From contig DUTZ01000231.1 of the NCBI GenBank assembly GCA_012841845.1, positions 1-7,273 on the forward strand: a DNA stretch of 7,273 bases, given 5' to 3'. Positions 1-5,443 of the stretch are shown here, in pieces. The position numbers were made by a program, and so were the translations under genes. Position 1 is the first letter of the stretch; each line of letters starts with the position of its first letter. The stretch is from Actinomycetales bacterium. Lineage in GTDB: Bacteria > Actinomycetota > Actinomycetes > Mycobacteriales > Mycobacteriaceae. The notes under the pieces are model-generated. The model was not told where the DNA came from. It did not search any database and was given only the letters and a program-made list of their open reading frames with translations.

Positions 1-812
1 AGCAGGGGCAGCGCCATGCGCGCCACGTCCCACGGCCGGGTGGTGATGGCCTCGCCCTGGAACGCGAAGAGGACGACGACGGTGAAGAGCAGGCCGTAGA
101 GCGCCCACGGGCCGATCCTCGGCAGGAAGGTCTCCTCGTACCACTGCCGGCCGCGCGCGCGTTCCCCGACGTGCCGCGTGAGGAAGCCTGCGACCAGCGG
201 CACCCCCAGGAACACGATCACGCTGAGCGCGATGGCGCCCACGGAGAACTCGGCGCTCGTGGTCTCCAGCCCGAGCCAGGACGGCAGCGCCTGGAGGTAG
301 AACCAGCCCAGGCCGGCGTAGGCGATCACCTGGAACACCGAGTTGATGGCCACGAGGACGGCCGCCGCCTCCCTGTCCCCGCACGCGAGGTCGTTCCACA
401 CGAAGACCATGGCGATGCAGCGCGCGAGCCCCACCACGATGAGGCCGGTCCGGTACTCGGGCAGGTCGGGCAGCATGAGCCACGCGAGCGCGAACATGAG
501 AGCCGGGCCGACGAGCCAGTTGAGCACCAGCGACATGACGAGGAGCTTCCGGTCCCCGGTGACGCGGTCGGTCTCGTCGTACCGGACCTTGGCCAGGACC
601 GGGTACATCATCACGAGCAGTCCCAGCGCGATGGGCAGGGAGACGTCGGCGACCTTGACCGAGTCGAGCGCGTCGGCGACGCCGGGCACGAGGCGGCCGA
701 TGAGCAGCCCCGCCGCCATCGCCACGAGGATCCAGACGGCGAGGTAGCGGTCGAGGAAGGACATCTTCTGCGCGACGGGTTCGGTCGCCCGCGCGGTGGT
801 GTGGGTGCTCAC
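1..812 (-). CDS. acr3: ACR3-family arsenite efflux permease (C-terminus cut off by window edge)
   Basis: Membrane carrier that exports arsenite, the product of arsenate reduction, from the cytoplasm. I translated the minus strand by hand: 270 complete codons are visible, starting MSTHTTARATEP, and the frame is still open at base 1. ACR3 proteins are usually 350-400 residues, so roughly the last quarter is missing. Hydrophobic segments fall at about residues 24-42, 58-74, 90-113, 121-139, 150-173, 191-211 and 233-251. The family hallmark GLARCIAMVFVWNDLACGD lies at 128-146; its Cys132 corresponds to the conserved cysteine shown to be needed for transport in characterised ACR3 proteins. The segment AVLVAINSVFQVIAYAGLG follows, as expected. 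The catalytic glutamate of the later helix lies outside the window. I chose the GTG at 812-810 because an upstream ATG (817-815) hits a stop after two codons and because a TACCGT hexamer stands exactly 6 nt before the GTG. It is divergent from arsR, with a shared operator between them. Family assignment is firm. Confidence 0.95.
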   Translation of the reverse strand, partial: MSTHTTARATEPVAQKMSFLDRYLAVWILVAMAAGLLIGRLVPGVADALDSVKVADVSLPIALGLLVMMYPVLAKVRYDETDRVTGDRKLLVMSLVLNWLVGPALMFALAWLMLPDLPEYRTGLIVVGLARCIAMVFVWNDLACGDREAAAVLVAINSVFQVIAYAGLGWFYLQALPSWLGLETTSAEFSVGAIALSVIVFLGVPLVAGFLTRHVGERARGRQWYEETFLPRIGPWALYGLLFTVVVLFAFQGEAITTRPWDVARMALPL

Positions 813-818
813 GGCATG

Positions 819-848
819 ACGGTAGGCCCTTGTATCGACATTGGTCAA
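819..848 (-). promoter_or_regulatory. acr3 promoter, probably leaderless
   Basis: On the minus strand TTGACC (848-843) and TACCGT (824-819) are separated by 18 bp, a good fit to the actinobacterial sigma-A pattern TTGACN / TANNNT. Only six bases (CATGCC) separate the -10 from the GTG start codon, so transcription should begin at or next to that start. There is no convincing Shine-Dalgarno at the usual distance; the nearest purine run, AAGGG, is 14 nt away. The -35 lies inside the ArsR-type dyad at 833-850, so repressor binding there would block polymerase. Seen in sequence; promoter activity is inferred. Confidence 0.6.
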
Positions 849-850
849 TA
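833..850. promoter_or_regulatory. ArsR-type operator O1 between acr3 and arsR
   Basis: The sequence reads TATCGA, six spacer bases (CATTGG), then TCAATA. It is a 6-6-6 dyad with one mismatched pair. Its geometry matches the ATCAA-N6-TTGAT type of site reported for ArsR repressors. It covers the -35 of the acr3 promoter and lies just upstream of the arsR promoter, so one bound dimer could control both genes. A nearly identical perfect dyad lies upstream of arsC (5873-5894). The site is seen in the sequence; the identity of the bound protein is inferred from the adjacent arsR. Confidence 0.65.
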
Positions 851-854
851 TGTG

Positions 855-885
855 GTGACGACGAGGGGTACCCGCCGCGTACGCT
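855..885 (+). promoter_or_regulatory. arsR promoter, probably leaderless
   Basis: TACGCT at 880-885 fits the actinobacterial -10 pattern TANNNT and ends exactly 6 nt before the arsR ATG (892), the spacing typical of leaderless transcripts. GTGACG at 855-860 is a possible -35, with a long 19-bp spacer. There is no strong Shine-Dalgarno before the ATG. The arrangement mirrors the acr3 promoter on the other strand. Confidence 0.5.
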
Positions 886-891
886 GGGCGC

Positions 892-1227
892 ATGACCGCG
901 CTCGACCCCTCCTGCTGCATCGCCGGCGCCCACGGACCCCTGGGGCGCGCCGAGGCGGAGGCTGCGGCGGCGCGGTTCAAGGCCCTGGCCGACCCGATGC
1001 GCCTGCGCCTGCTCTCCCACATCGCCGCGGCGGACTGCCACGACGTGTGCGTGTGCACGCTCACCGAGCCGCTGGGGATCAGTCAGCCCACGGTGAGTCA
1101 TCACATGAAGAAACTCGTCGAGGCCGGCCTCGTCACCCGCGAGCAGCGCGGCCGGATGGCGCACTACAGCATCGTGCCGGAGGCGTTCGAGGAGATCCGC
1201 GCGATCGTCGACGTCCGACCCACCTGA
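892..1227 (+). CDS. arsR: ArsR/SmtB-family arsenite-responsive repressor
   Basis: Winged-helix repressor of 111 residues, a normal length for ArsR, expected to leave its operator when As(III) or Sb(III) binds cysteines. The family core FKALADPMRLRLLSHI is at 29-44. The helix-turn-helix ISQPTVSHHMKKLVEAGLV is at 63-81, followed by the wing REQRGRMAHYSI (83-94). Cysteines are at 8, 9, 49, 53 and 55. The DVCVCTL stretch (51-57) matches the classic ELCVCDL metal-binding motif of ArsR, and the N-terminal Cys8-Cys9 pair resembles the additional ligands described for C. glutamicum ArsR (Cys15/Cys16 with Cys55). Both kinds of ligand are therefore present. The ATG at 892 is supported by the -10 hexamer 6 nt upstream. 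It is divergent from acr3 and probably autoregulated through the dyad at 833-850. The gene ends 73 bp before the amphi-Trp gene on the same strand. A role as a Cd/Zn sensor is possible but unlikely given the neighbours. Confidence 0.95.
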   Translation: MTALDPSCCIAGAHGPLGRAEAEAAAARFKALADPMRLRLLSHIAAADCHDVCVCTLTEPLGISQPTVSHHMKKLVEAGLVTREQRGRMAHYSIVPEAFEEIRAIVDVRPT

Positions 1228-1300
1228 TACCCCGACGGGCATTTCAGAATGTGAGACAATGGAGGTCAGCGGCCGATTTCGACCCAGGAAGGTGATCATC

Positions 1301-1585
1301 ATGGCCCGCTCCACCCAGCTCCTCAAGAGCAAGGACACCTACTCGCGAGAGGCGCTCGCCGACCTCCTCGCCACCCTCGCCGAGAAGATCCGCGCCGGCA
1401 CCGTGACGTTCGACCAGGCCGGCACCAGCCTGGAGATCCCGATCCCGGAGTCGCTCCGCGTGGACATCGAGATCTCCGACGCCCCCAAGCGCGTCGGCAC
1501 CAAGCGTGAGATCGAGATCGAGATGTGGTGGCTCGAGGGCGCAGAGGGCGAACTCGCCCCCACCGGCGGCGTGACGATCAGCTAG
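1301..1585 (+). CDS. Amphi-Trp domain-containing small protein
   Basis: A 94-residue soluble protein of the amphi-Trp family, whose biochemical role I do not know. The N-terminal half (TYSREALADLLATLAEKIRAGTVTF, about residues 12-36) has the family pattern of an acidic/amphipathic helix followed by a short G-x-V strand. Next come an LEIPIPESLRVDIEI strand pair (44-58) and the C-terminal REIEIEMWWLEGAEGE (68-83) with the tandem tryptophans that name the family. I chose the ATG at 1301 because AGGAAGG (1286-1292) is a good ribosome binding site at 8 nt. An in-frame ATG at 1259 would add 14 residues but lacks such a site and falls in what looks like leader sequence. The gene lies 73 bp after arsR on the same strand, so read-through is possible. 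It is convergent with the SulP gene, and the two coding regions overlap by 8 bp at their stop codons. No cysteine is present, so direct arsenic binding by thiols is unlikely. Confidence 0.85.
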   Translation: MARSTQLLKSKDTYSREALADLLATLAEKIRAGTVTFDQAGTSLEIPIPESLRVDIEISDAPKRVGTKREIEIEMWWLEGAEGELAPTGGVTIS

Positions 1586-3098
1586 CGCCGGTGGCGTTGA
1601 GCCGCCCCGAGAGCCGCTCGAGCCGCTCCTGGCTCGCGCCGTCGAGCCCGACCACCGTCAGCGTCTTCCCCTTGGCGGCGTACTTGTGCTGCACGGCGTC
1701 GAGCGTGGCCACGGTGGAGGCATCCCAGATGTCGGCCCCGGAGAGGTCCAGCACGACGTGTTCCGGGTCGCCGGCGTAGTCGAACTGGTACACGAGGTCG
1801 TTGCTCGAGGCCCAGAACAGCTCGCCGCGGACCCGGTAGGTGCGCGTGTCCACCGACCCGTCGTGGTTGGTGTCGAGCTCGGCGACCTTCTCGATGGTCG
1901 TCATGTGCGCCACGCGCCGGGCGAACATCACCATCGCGGTGACCACGCCGAGGATCACACCGATCGCGAGGTTGCTCGTCCACACGGTCGCGACCACCGT
2001 GACGAGCATGACGAGGGTCTCCGGGAACGGCATGAGCCGCAGCGTGCGCGGGTGGACGGAGTGCCAGTCCATGGTGCCGACGGAGACCATGACCATCACC
2101 GCGACCAGGGCGGCCATGGGGATGAGCCCCACGATGTCGCCGAGCGCCACCACCAGGATCAGCAGGAACACGCCGGCGAGCAGCGTGGACAGGCGCGTCC
2201 GGGCGCGGGACTCCTTGACGTTGATCATCGTCTGGCCGATCATCGCGCAGCCGCCCATGCCGCCGAAGAACCCGGTGACGAGGTTGGCCACGCCCTGCCC
2301 CCAGCCCTCGCGGGTCTTGTCGGAGTGGGTCTCCGTGATGTCGTCGACCAACTTCGCCGTCATCAGGGACTCCATGAGCCCCACGAGCGCCATGGCCAGG
2401 GCGTAGGGCCCGATGATCCGCAGCGTGTCCAGCGTGAGGGGCACGTCGGGGAACATCAGTGACGGCAAGGTGGTCGGCAGCTCGCCCTGGTCGCTCACGT
2501 CCGGGACCGACCAGCCGACGGCCACGACCACGATCGTGATGGCGACGATCGCGACGAGCGGCGCCGGGATGACGGTGGTCAGGCGCGGGAAGAAGACCAT
2601 GATCGCGATCCCCGCCGCGACGAGCGGGTACACGAGCCACGGCACGCCGACGAGGTGCGGGATCTGGGCCGCAAAGATGAGGATGGCCAGCGCGTTGACG
2701 AAGCCGACCATCACCGAGCGCGGGATGAACCGCATGAGCCGGGCCACGCCCACCAGGCTCAGCGCCACCTGGATCGCGCCGGCGAGCAGCACGGTGGCGA
2801 TGAGGTACTCGAGGCCGTGCTCGGCCATCACGGGAGCGATCACCAGCGCGACGGCGCCGGTGGCGGCCGAGATCATGGCGGGCCGGCCGCCGGTGAAGGC
2901 GATCGTGACGGCCATCGTCACCGAGGCGAAGAGCCCCACGCGCGGGTCCACGCCGGCGAGGATCGAGAACGAGATGGCCTCGGGGATGAGCGCCAGCGCC
3001 ACGACGAGACCGGCGAGCACCTCGGTACGGAGGCGGGCGGGCGAGGAGAACGCCGCGCGGAACGAGGGCAGCACGCCGGTCGGGGTCGCGTCGCTCAC
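1578..3098 (-). CDS. SulP/SLC26-family inorganic anion transporter with C-terminal STAS domain
   Basis: A 506-residue inner-membrane carrier for an inorganic anion such as sulfate or bicarbonate; substrate cannot be told from sequence. The SulP start region RTEVLAGLVVALALIPEAISFSILAGVDPRVGL is at about 24-56. It is followed by a chain of hydrophobic helices to about residue 395, including RPAMISAATGAVALVIAP (72-89), and the family core FFGGMGGCAMIGQTMINVKESRARTRLSTL (277-306). The STAS domain spans about 418-500 and includes VLDLSGADIWDASTVATLD (449-467), where STAS proteins carry the conserved Asp/Ser loop. Between membrane part and STAS, residues 409-420 (DTNHDGSVDTRT) resemble an EF-hand loop; see findings. 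The start is the GTG at 3098-3096, with AGG 6 nt upstream in AGGTGATCC. The downstream end overlaps the convergent amphi-Trp gene by 8 bp. It is divergent from a MerR-family gene, with a perfect dyad between, which suggests local control of the transporter. Confidence 0.93.
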   Translation of the reverse strand: MSDATPTGVLPSFRAAFSSPARLRTEVLAGLVVALALIPEAISFSILAGVDPRVGLFASVTMAVTIAFTGGRPAMISAATGAVALVIAPVMAEHGLEYLIATVLLAGAIQVALSLVGVARLMRFIPRSVMVGFVNALAILIFAAQIPHLVGVPWLVYPLVAAGIAIMVFFPRLTTVIPAPLVAIVAITIVVVAVGWSVPDVSDQGELPTTLPSLMFPDVPLTLDTLRIIGPYALAMALVGLMESLMTAKLVDDITETHSDKTREGWGQGVANLVTGFFGGMGGCAMIGQTMINVKESRARTRLSTLLAGVFLLILVVALGDIVGLIPMAALVAVMVMVSVGTMDWHSVHPRTLRLMPFPETLVMLVTVVATVWTSNLAIGVILGVVTAMVMFARRVAHMTTIEKVAELDTNHDGSVDTRTYRVRGELFWASSNDLVYQFDYAGDPEHVVLDLSGADIWDASTVATLDAVQHKYAAKGKTLTVVGLDGASQERLERLSGRLNATGAS

Positions 3099-3122
3099 GG
3101 ATCACCTACAGTCGTCGTCGGG

Positions 3123-3143
3123 ACTCTCACGCCGCGTGAGAGT
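3123..3143. promoter_or_regulatory. Perfect 9-3-9 dyad, probable MerR-family operator
   Basis: ACTCTCACG, spacer CCG, CGTGAGAGT: two perfect 9-bp arms over 21 bp. It lies in the 100-bp region between the divergent SulP (start 3098, minus) and MerR-family (start 3199, plus) genes. Its length and symmetry fit MerR-family operators, which usually sit between the -35 and -10 of a promoter with a long spacer. Candidate elements toward the merR gene are GGGACT (3120-3125) and TAGAAA (3143-3148), with TACCGT (3151-3156) as another -10 option; none is a clean match and I could not settle the promoter in either direction. The dyad itself is certain; its protein partner is inferred. Confidence 0.6.
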
Positions 3144-3198
3144 AGAAAGCTACCGTAACGGGAGAGTTGTGGGCGGGCCAATCGAGGGCGAGCGGACG

Positions 3199-3546
3199 AT
3201 GAAGATCGGCGAGGTGGCCGAGCGCACCGAGCTCTCGATCCGCAGCCTGCGCCACTACGACGAACTGGGCCTGGCGAGTCCGTCAGCCCACTCCCCCGGC
3301 GGATTCCGGCTGTACACCGAGGCCGACGTCGAGCGGATCCTGCTCATCCGCCGGATGAAGCCGCTGGGCTTCCCGCTCGAGCGCATGCGGGATTTCTGCG
3401 CGGCGCTCGACGCCCGCGAGAGCGACCCGGAGGCGGCGACCGCCACGATCGCCGAGATCCGCGGCGAGACCGCCGAGCGCCTCGCGCGCCTGCGTAAGCA
3501 CCTGGCCTACGCGGAGGAGTTCCTCGAGATCGTCGAGGGCCTCTGA
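3199..3546 (+). CDS. MerR-family transcriptional regulator
   Basis: A 115-residue DNA-binding protein. The N-terminal MerR helix-turn-helix and wing, MKIGEVAERTELSIRSLRHYDELGL (1-25) and SPGGFRLYTEADVERILLIRRMKPLGFPLERMRDF (32-66), match the family closely. Residues 80-113 form a helix suited to the antiparallel dimer coiled coil (IAEIRGETAERLARLRKHLAYAEEFLEIVEGL). The protein stops there, with no C-terminal effector domain of the TipA or BmrR type. Its only cysteine is Cys67, so it lacks the cysteine sets of CueR, MerR, ZntR or SoxR; the inducer is unknown. ATG 3199 gives the canonical family start; GAGGG (3184-3188) lies 10 nt upstream. An in-frame GTG at 3169 would add ten residues with no family match. 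Divergent from the SulP gene, whose transcription and its own it probably controls through the dyad at 3123-3143. Convergent with the TauE/SafE gene. Confidence 0.92.
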   Translation: MKIGEVAERTELSIRSLRHYDELGLASPSAHSPGGFRLYTEADVERILLIRRMKPLGFPLERMRDFCAALDARESDPEAATATIAEIRGETAERLARLRKHLAYAEEFLEIVEGL

Positions 3547-3593
3547 CCGGTGCGCCTCTGCCTCGTGATCACGAGACGAACTGCACACCGGTC
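3545..3593. terminator. Nested inverted repeats between convergent merR and TauE/SafE genes
   Basis: Outer arms GACCGGTG (3545-3552) and CACCGGTC (3586-3593) are perfect complements. Within them lies a 14-bp perfect palindrome CTCGTGATCACGAG (3562-3575). The two structures are almost concentric (centres 3569 and 3568.5). They start in the merR stop codon, span the 22-bp gap and reach into the last codons of the permease gene. The position between two converging genes suits a bidirectional terminator, but there is no T-run on either strand, so a factor-independent terminator is only a possibility. Confidence 0.4.
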
Positions 3594-4336
3594 TCGGCCA
3601 GGACGACGACCCCCATGACCAGTACGAACCACCCGAAGCCCTTGCGCAGGGCGGCCTGCGGCACCTTCCCGGCGAGCACGCCGCCCACGATGCTGCCCAC
3701 CACGGCGGCGGCGGTCACGGCGAGCGCGAGCGACCAGTCGATCTGCACCGACGCGAGGTAGCCGGCCAGGCCGGCGAACGACTTCATGGCGATCACGAGC
3801 AGCGAGGTGCCCACCGCCACCGACATCGGCAGCCCGCCGAGCAGGACGAGGGCGGGGACCACGAGGAAGCCGCCGCCGGCCCCGACCAGGCCCGTGACCA
3901 GGCCCACGACCGCGCCCTCGAGGAGGACCTTGACGATCGGGAGGTTCCGGTCGGCGCCGGCCCCCTCGTCCGGGTCGCCGCCCCGGCGGCCGCGGAGCAT
4001 GGCGACGGCCGTGGCGAGCATCATGAGCGCGAACGCGACGAGCAGCACCGTGCCGGGGATGAACTCGGCGAGCCGGCCGCCCGCGTAGGCGCCGGCCATG
4101 GCGGCGAGGCCGAAGACGACGCCGGTCCGCCACCGCACCCGCCCCCCACGGGCGTGCGAGATCATCGCCGTCACGCTCGTCACGCCCACGATGAACAGGG
4201 ACATGGCGATGGCCTGCTTGGGGTCCACCCCCGCCACGTAGACGAGCAGCGGGACGGCGAGGATCGAGCCGCCCCCGCCCAGCAGACCGAGGGCGACCCC
4301 GATGAGCAGCGCGAGCGCCAGGGTCAGCCACAGCAT
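3569..4336 (-). CDS. TauE/SafE-family membrane permease (sulfite/sulfonate exporter family)
   Basis: A 255-residue polytopic membrane protein, normal length for TauE/SafE. The family's internal duplication is plain: GLLGGGGSILAVPLLVYVAGV (17-37) in the first half is echoed by GLVTGLVGAGGGFLVVPALVLLGG (145-168) in the second, each followed by a variant of the A-x-x-x-S-L/T-S-L helix (AIAMSLFIVGVTSV 42-55; AVGTSLLVIAMKSF 174-187). About eight hydrophobic helices flank a charged cytoplasmic-type linker RGRRGGDPDEGAGADRN (115-131). Family members are linked to export of sulfite, sulfoacetate or other organosulfur compounds; the substrate here is unknown. The start is ATG 4336-4334, preceded by a G-rich stretch. 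The arsO gene ends 24 bp upstream on the same strand, so it is probably the third gene of an arsC-arsO-permease unit. A 16-bp CsoR/CstR-like palindrome in the gap suggests an additional internal promoter under separate control. Convergent with merR. Confidence 0.92.
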   Translation of the reverse strand: MLWLTLALALLIGVALGLLGGGGSILAVPLLVYVAGVDPKQAIAMSLFIVGVTSVTAMISHARGGRVRWRTGVVFGLAAMAGAYAGGRLAEFIPGTVLLVAFALMMLATAVAMLRGRRGGDPDEGAGADRNLPIVKVLLEGAVVGLVTGLVGAGGGFLVVPALVLLGGLPMSVAVGTSLLVIAMKSFAGLAGYLASVQIDWSLALAVTAAAVVGSIVGGVLAGKVPQAALRKGFGWFVLVMGVVVLAETGVQFVS

Positions 4337-4345
4337 GCCCCCACC

Positions 4346-4361
4346 ATACCCCTAGGGGTAT
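4346..4361. promoter_or_regulatory. CsoR/CstR-like operator upstream of the TauE/SafE gene
   Basis: ATACCCCTAGGGGTAT is a perfect 16-bp palindrome 9 bp upstream of the permease start codon. Its rightmost base is the last base of the arsO stop codon. The AT-rich ends around C4/G4 tracts are the pattern of operators for the CsoR family: copper-sensing CsoR and the persulfide sensor CstR, whose known targets include TauE/SafE genes. No CsoR-family gene is in the window, so the regulator would act from elsewhere. The sequence is certain; the regulator is inferred. Confidence 0.6.
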
Positions 4362-5443
4362 CAATCCGCGAGTGCGTCCCCCACGGCACCCCTGGCCCAC
4401 TGCCCCACCCCGATGAGCGTGGCCGACGCGGCGCCGCACCAGTCGCCGTAGCCGAGCAGGTACAGACCCGGCACGTCCGGCACCCGCGGGCCTTCCGTGA
4501 CGATCCGGCCGCCGCGCCGCGCCAGGCCGAGTCCGGACAGGTGGCCGAGGGCGGGTCGGAACCCGGTGCACCAGATCACGGCGTCGACCCGCGCGGCCTC
4601 GCCGTCGTCCCGATCCACCCCGCCCCACTCCACCCCGTCCCCCGAGAACCGGGTGAACATGGGGGTCGCCCGGAGCAGCCCGGCGTCGCGCGCGGCGCGG
4701 ACCGGGGGGACGACGACGATGTCGCCGAGCTCCGCGACCCCGCCCCCGCCCTGCCCGCGCACGGCGGCGCTGGCCACGCGGAACAGTTCGCGACCGTCGA
4801 CGTCGTCGGGCAGGTACCGGGGCGGCCCGAGCGTGCACCAGGTGAGGTCGCAGTGCTCGGCGAGGTCGGCGGCGATCTGGGCGCCCGAGTTGGCGCCGCC
4901 CACCACCACGACCCGGCGTCCGGCGAAGGGGTCCGGACCGCGGTAGTGCGCGCTGTGGACCTGCTCGCCGCGGAAGCCGGCGGCGCCCGGGACGGCGGGC
5001 ACGAACGGCCGCGACCAGGTGCCGGTCGCGCTGATCACCACGCGGGAGCGCCACGTGCGGCCGTCGCCGGCGTGGATCAGGAACCCGCCGCCGTCGGCGT
5101 GCTCGACGCGCGCCACCCGGATCCCGCGGCGCACGGGCAGGTCGTAGCGCTCCTCGTACCCCCGCAGGTACTCGACAACGTGGTCGGCGTCGGGGTTCTC
5201 GCCGCCCGACCCGGCGCCGTCGGTCGCCGGCATCCGTTTGCCGGGCAGCGAGGAGTACTCGGCCGGGGAGAACAGCCGGAGCGAGGGCCACGTGTGCGGC
5301 CACGCCCCGCCCGGGGCGTCGGCGGCGTCGAGGATCTCGAAATCCGCGCCCGCGCGGGTGAGGTAGTAGCCCGCGGCGAGGCCCGACTGGCCGCCGCCGA
5401 CCACCACGACGTCGCGCTCGGTCACCGCGGCCCGATCACTCAC
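4361..5443 (-). CDS. arsO: ArsO-like flavin-dependent NAD(P)H monooxygenase
   Basis: A 360-residue cytoplasmic flavoprotein with two Rossmann folds. The FAD-binding motif VVVVGGGQSGLAAGYYL is at 12-28, and an acidic strand end (EILDA, 36-40) follows. The NAD(P)H-binding motif VVVVGGANSGAQIAADL is at 178-194. Between them FRGEQVHSAHY (157-167) fits the FxGxxxHxxxY/W fingerprint of flavin monooxygenases of the FMO/Baeyer-Villiger group. WCTGFRPALGHL (291-302) and VPDVPGLYLLGYGDW (321-335) complete the usual C-terminal pattern. The segment WPSLRLFSPAEYSSLPGKRMP (52-72) is typical of the ArsO group found in arsenic operons. The reaction of ArsO is not settled; oxidation of an arsenical is the common guess. 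The GTG start (5443-5441) overlaps the arsC stop as GTGA, a 4-bp overlap that implies translational coupling. Its stop abuts the operator of the permease gene. Assignment to FMO-like enzymes is firm; ArsO rests on the segment above and on the arsC linkage. Confidence 0.88.
   Translation of the reverse strand: MSDRAAVTERDVVVVGGGQSGLAAGYYLTRAGADFEILDAADAPGGAWPHTWPSLRLFSPAEYSSLPGKRMPATDGAGSGGENPDADHVVEYLRGYEERYDLPVRRGIRVARVEHADGGGFLIHAGDGRTWRSRVVISATGTWSRPFVPAVPGAAGFRGEQVHSAHYRGPDPFAGRRVVVVGGANSGAQIAADLAEHCDLTWCTLGPPRYLPDDVDGRELFRVASAAVRGQGGGGVAELGDIVVVPPVRAARDAGLLRATPMFTRFSGDGVEWGGVDRDDGEAARVDAVIWCTGFRPALGHLSGLGLARRGGRIVTEGPRVPDVPGLYLLGYGDWCGAASATLIGVGQWARGAVGDALAD

Noticed and set aside
171..891. 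Plus-strand open frames opposite acr3
   Set aside because: The minus strand encodes ACR3 with the conserved cysteine segment; the plus frames have no recognisable content.
3169..3198. Upstream GTG start for the MerR-family gene
   Set aside because: It is in frame but adds VGGPIEGERT with no family match; ATG 3199 begins exactly at the canonical MKIGEVA.
3507..5303. Minus-strand frame of about 600 residues spanning the permease and arsO
   Set aside because: It is Arg/Pro/Gly-rich and runs in a different frame through two genes with recognisable domains.
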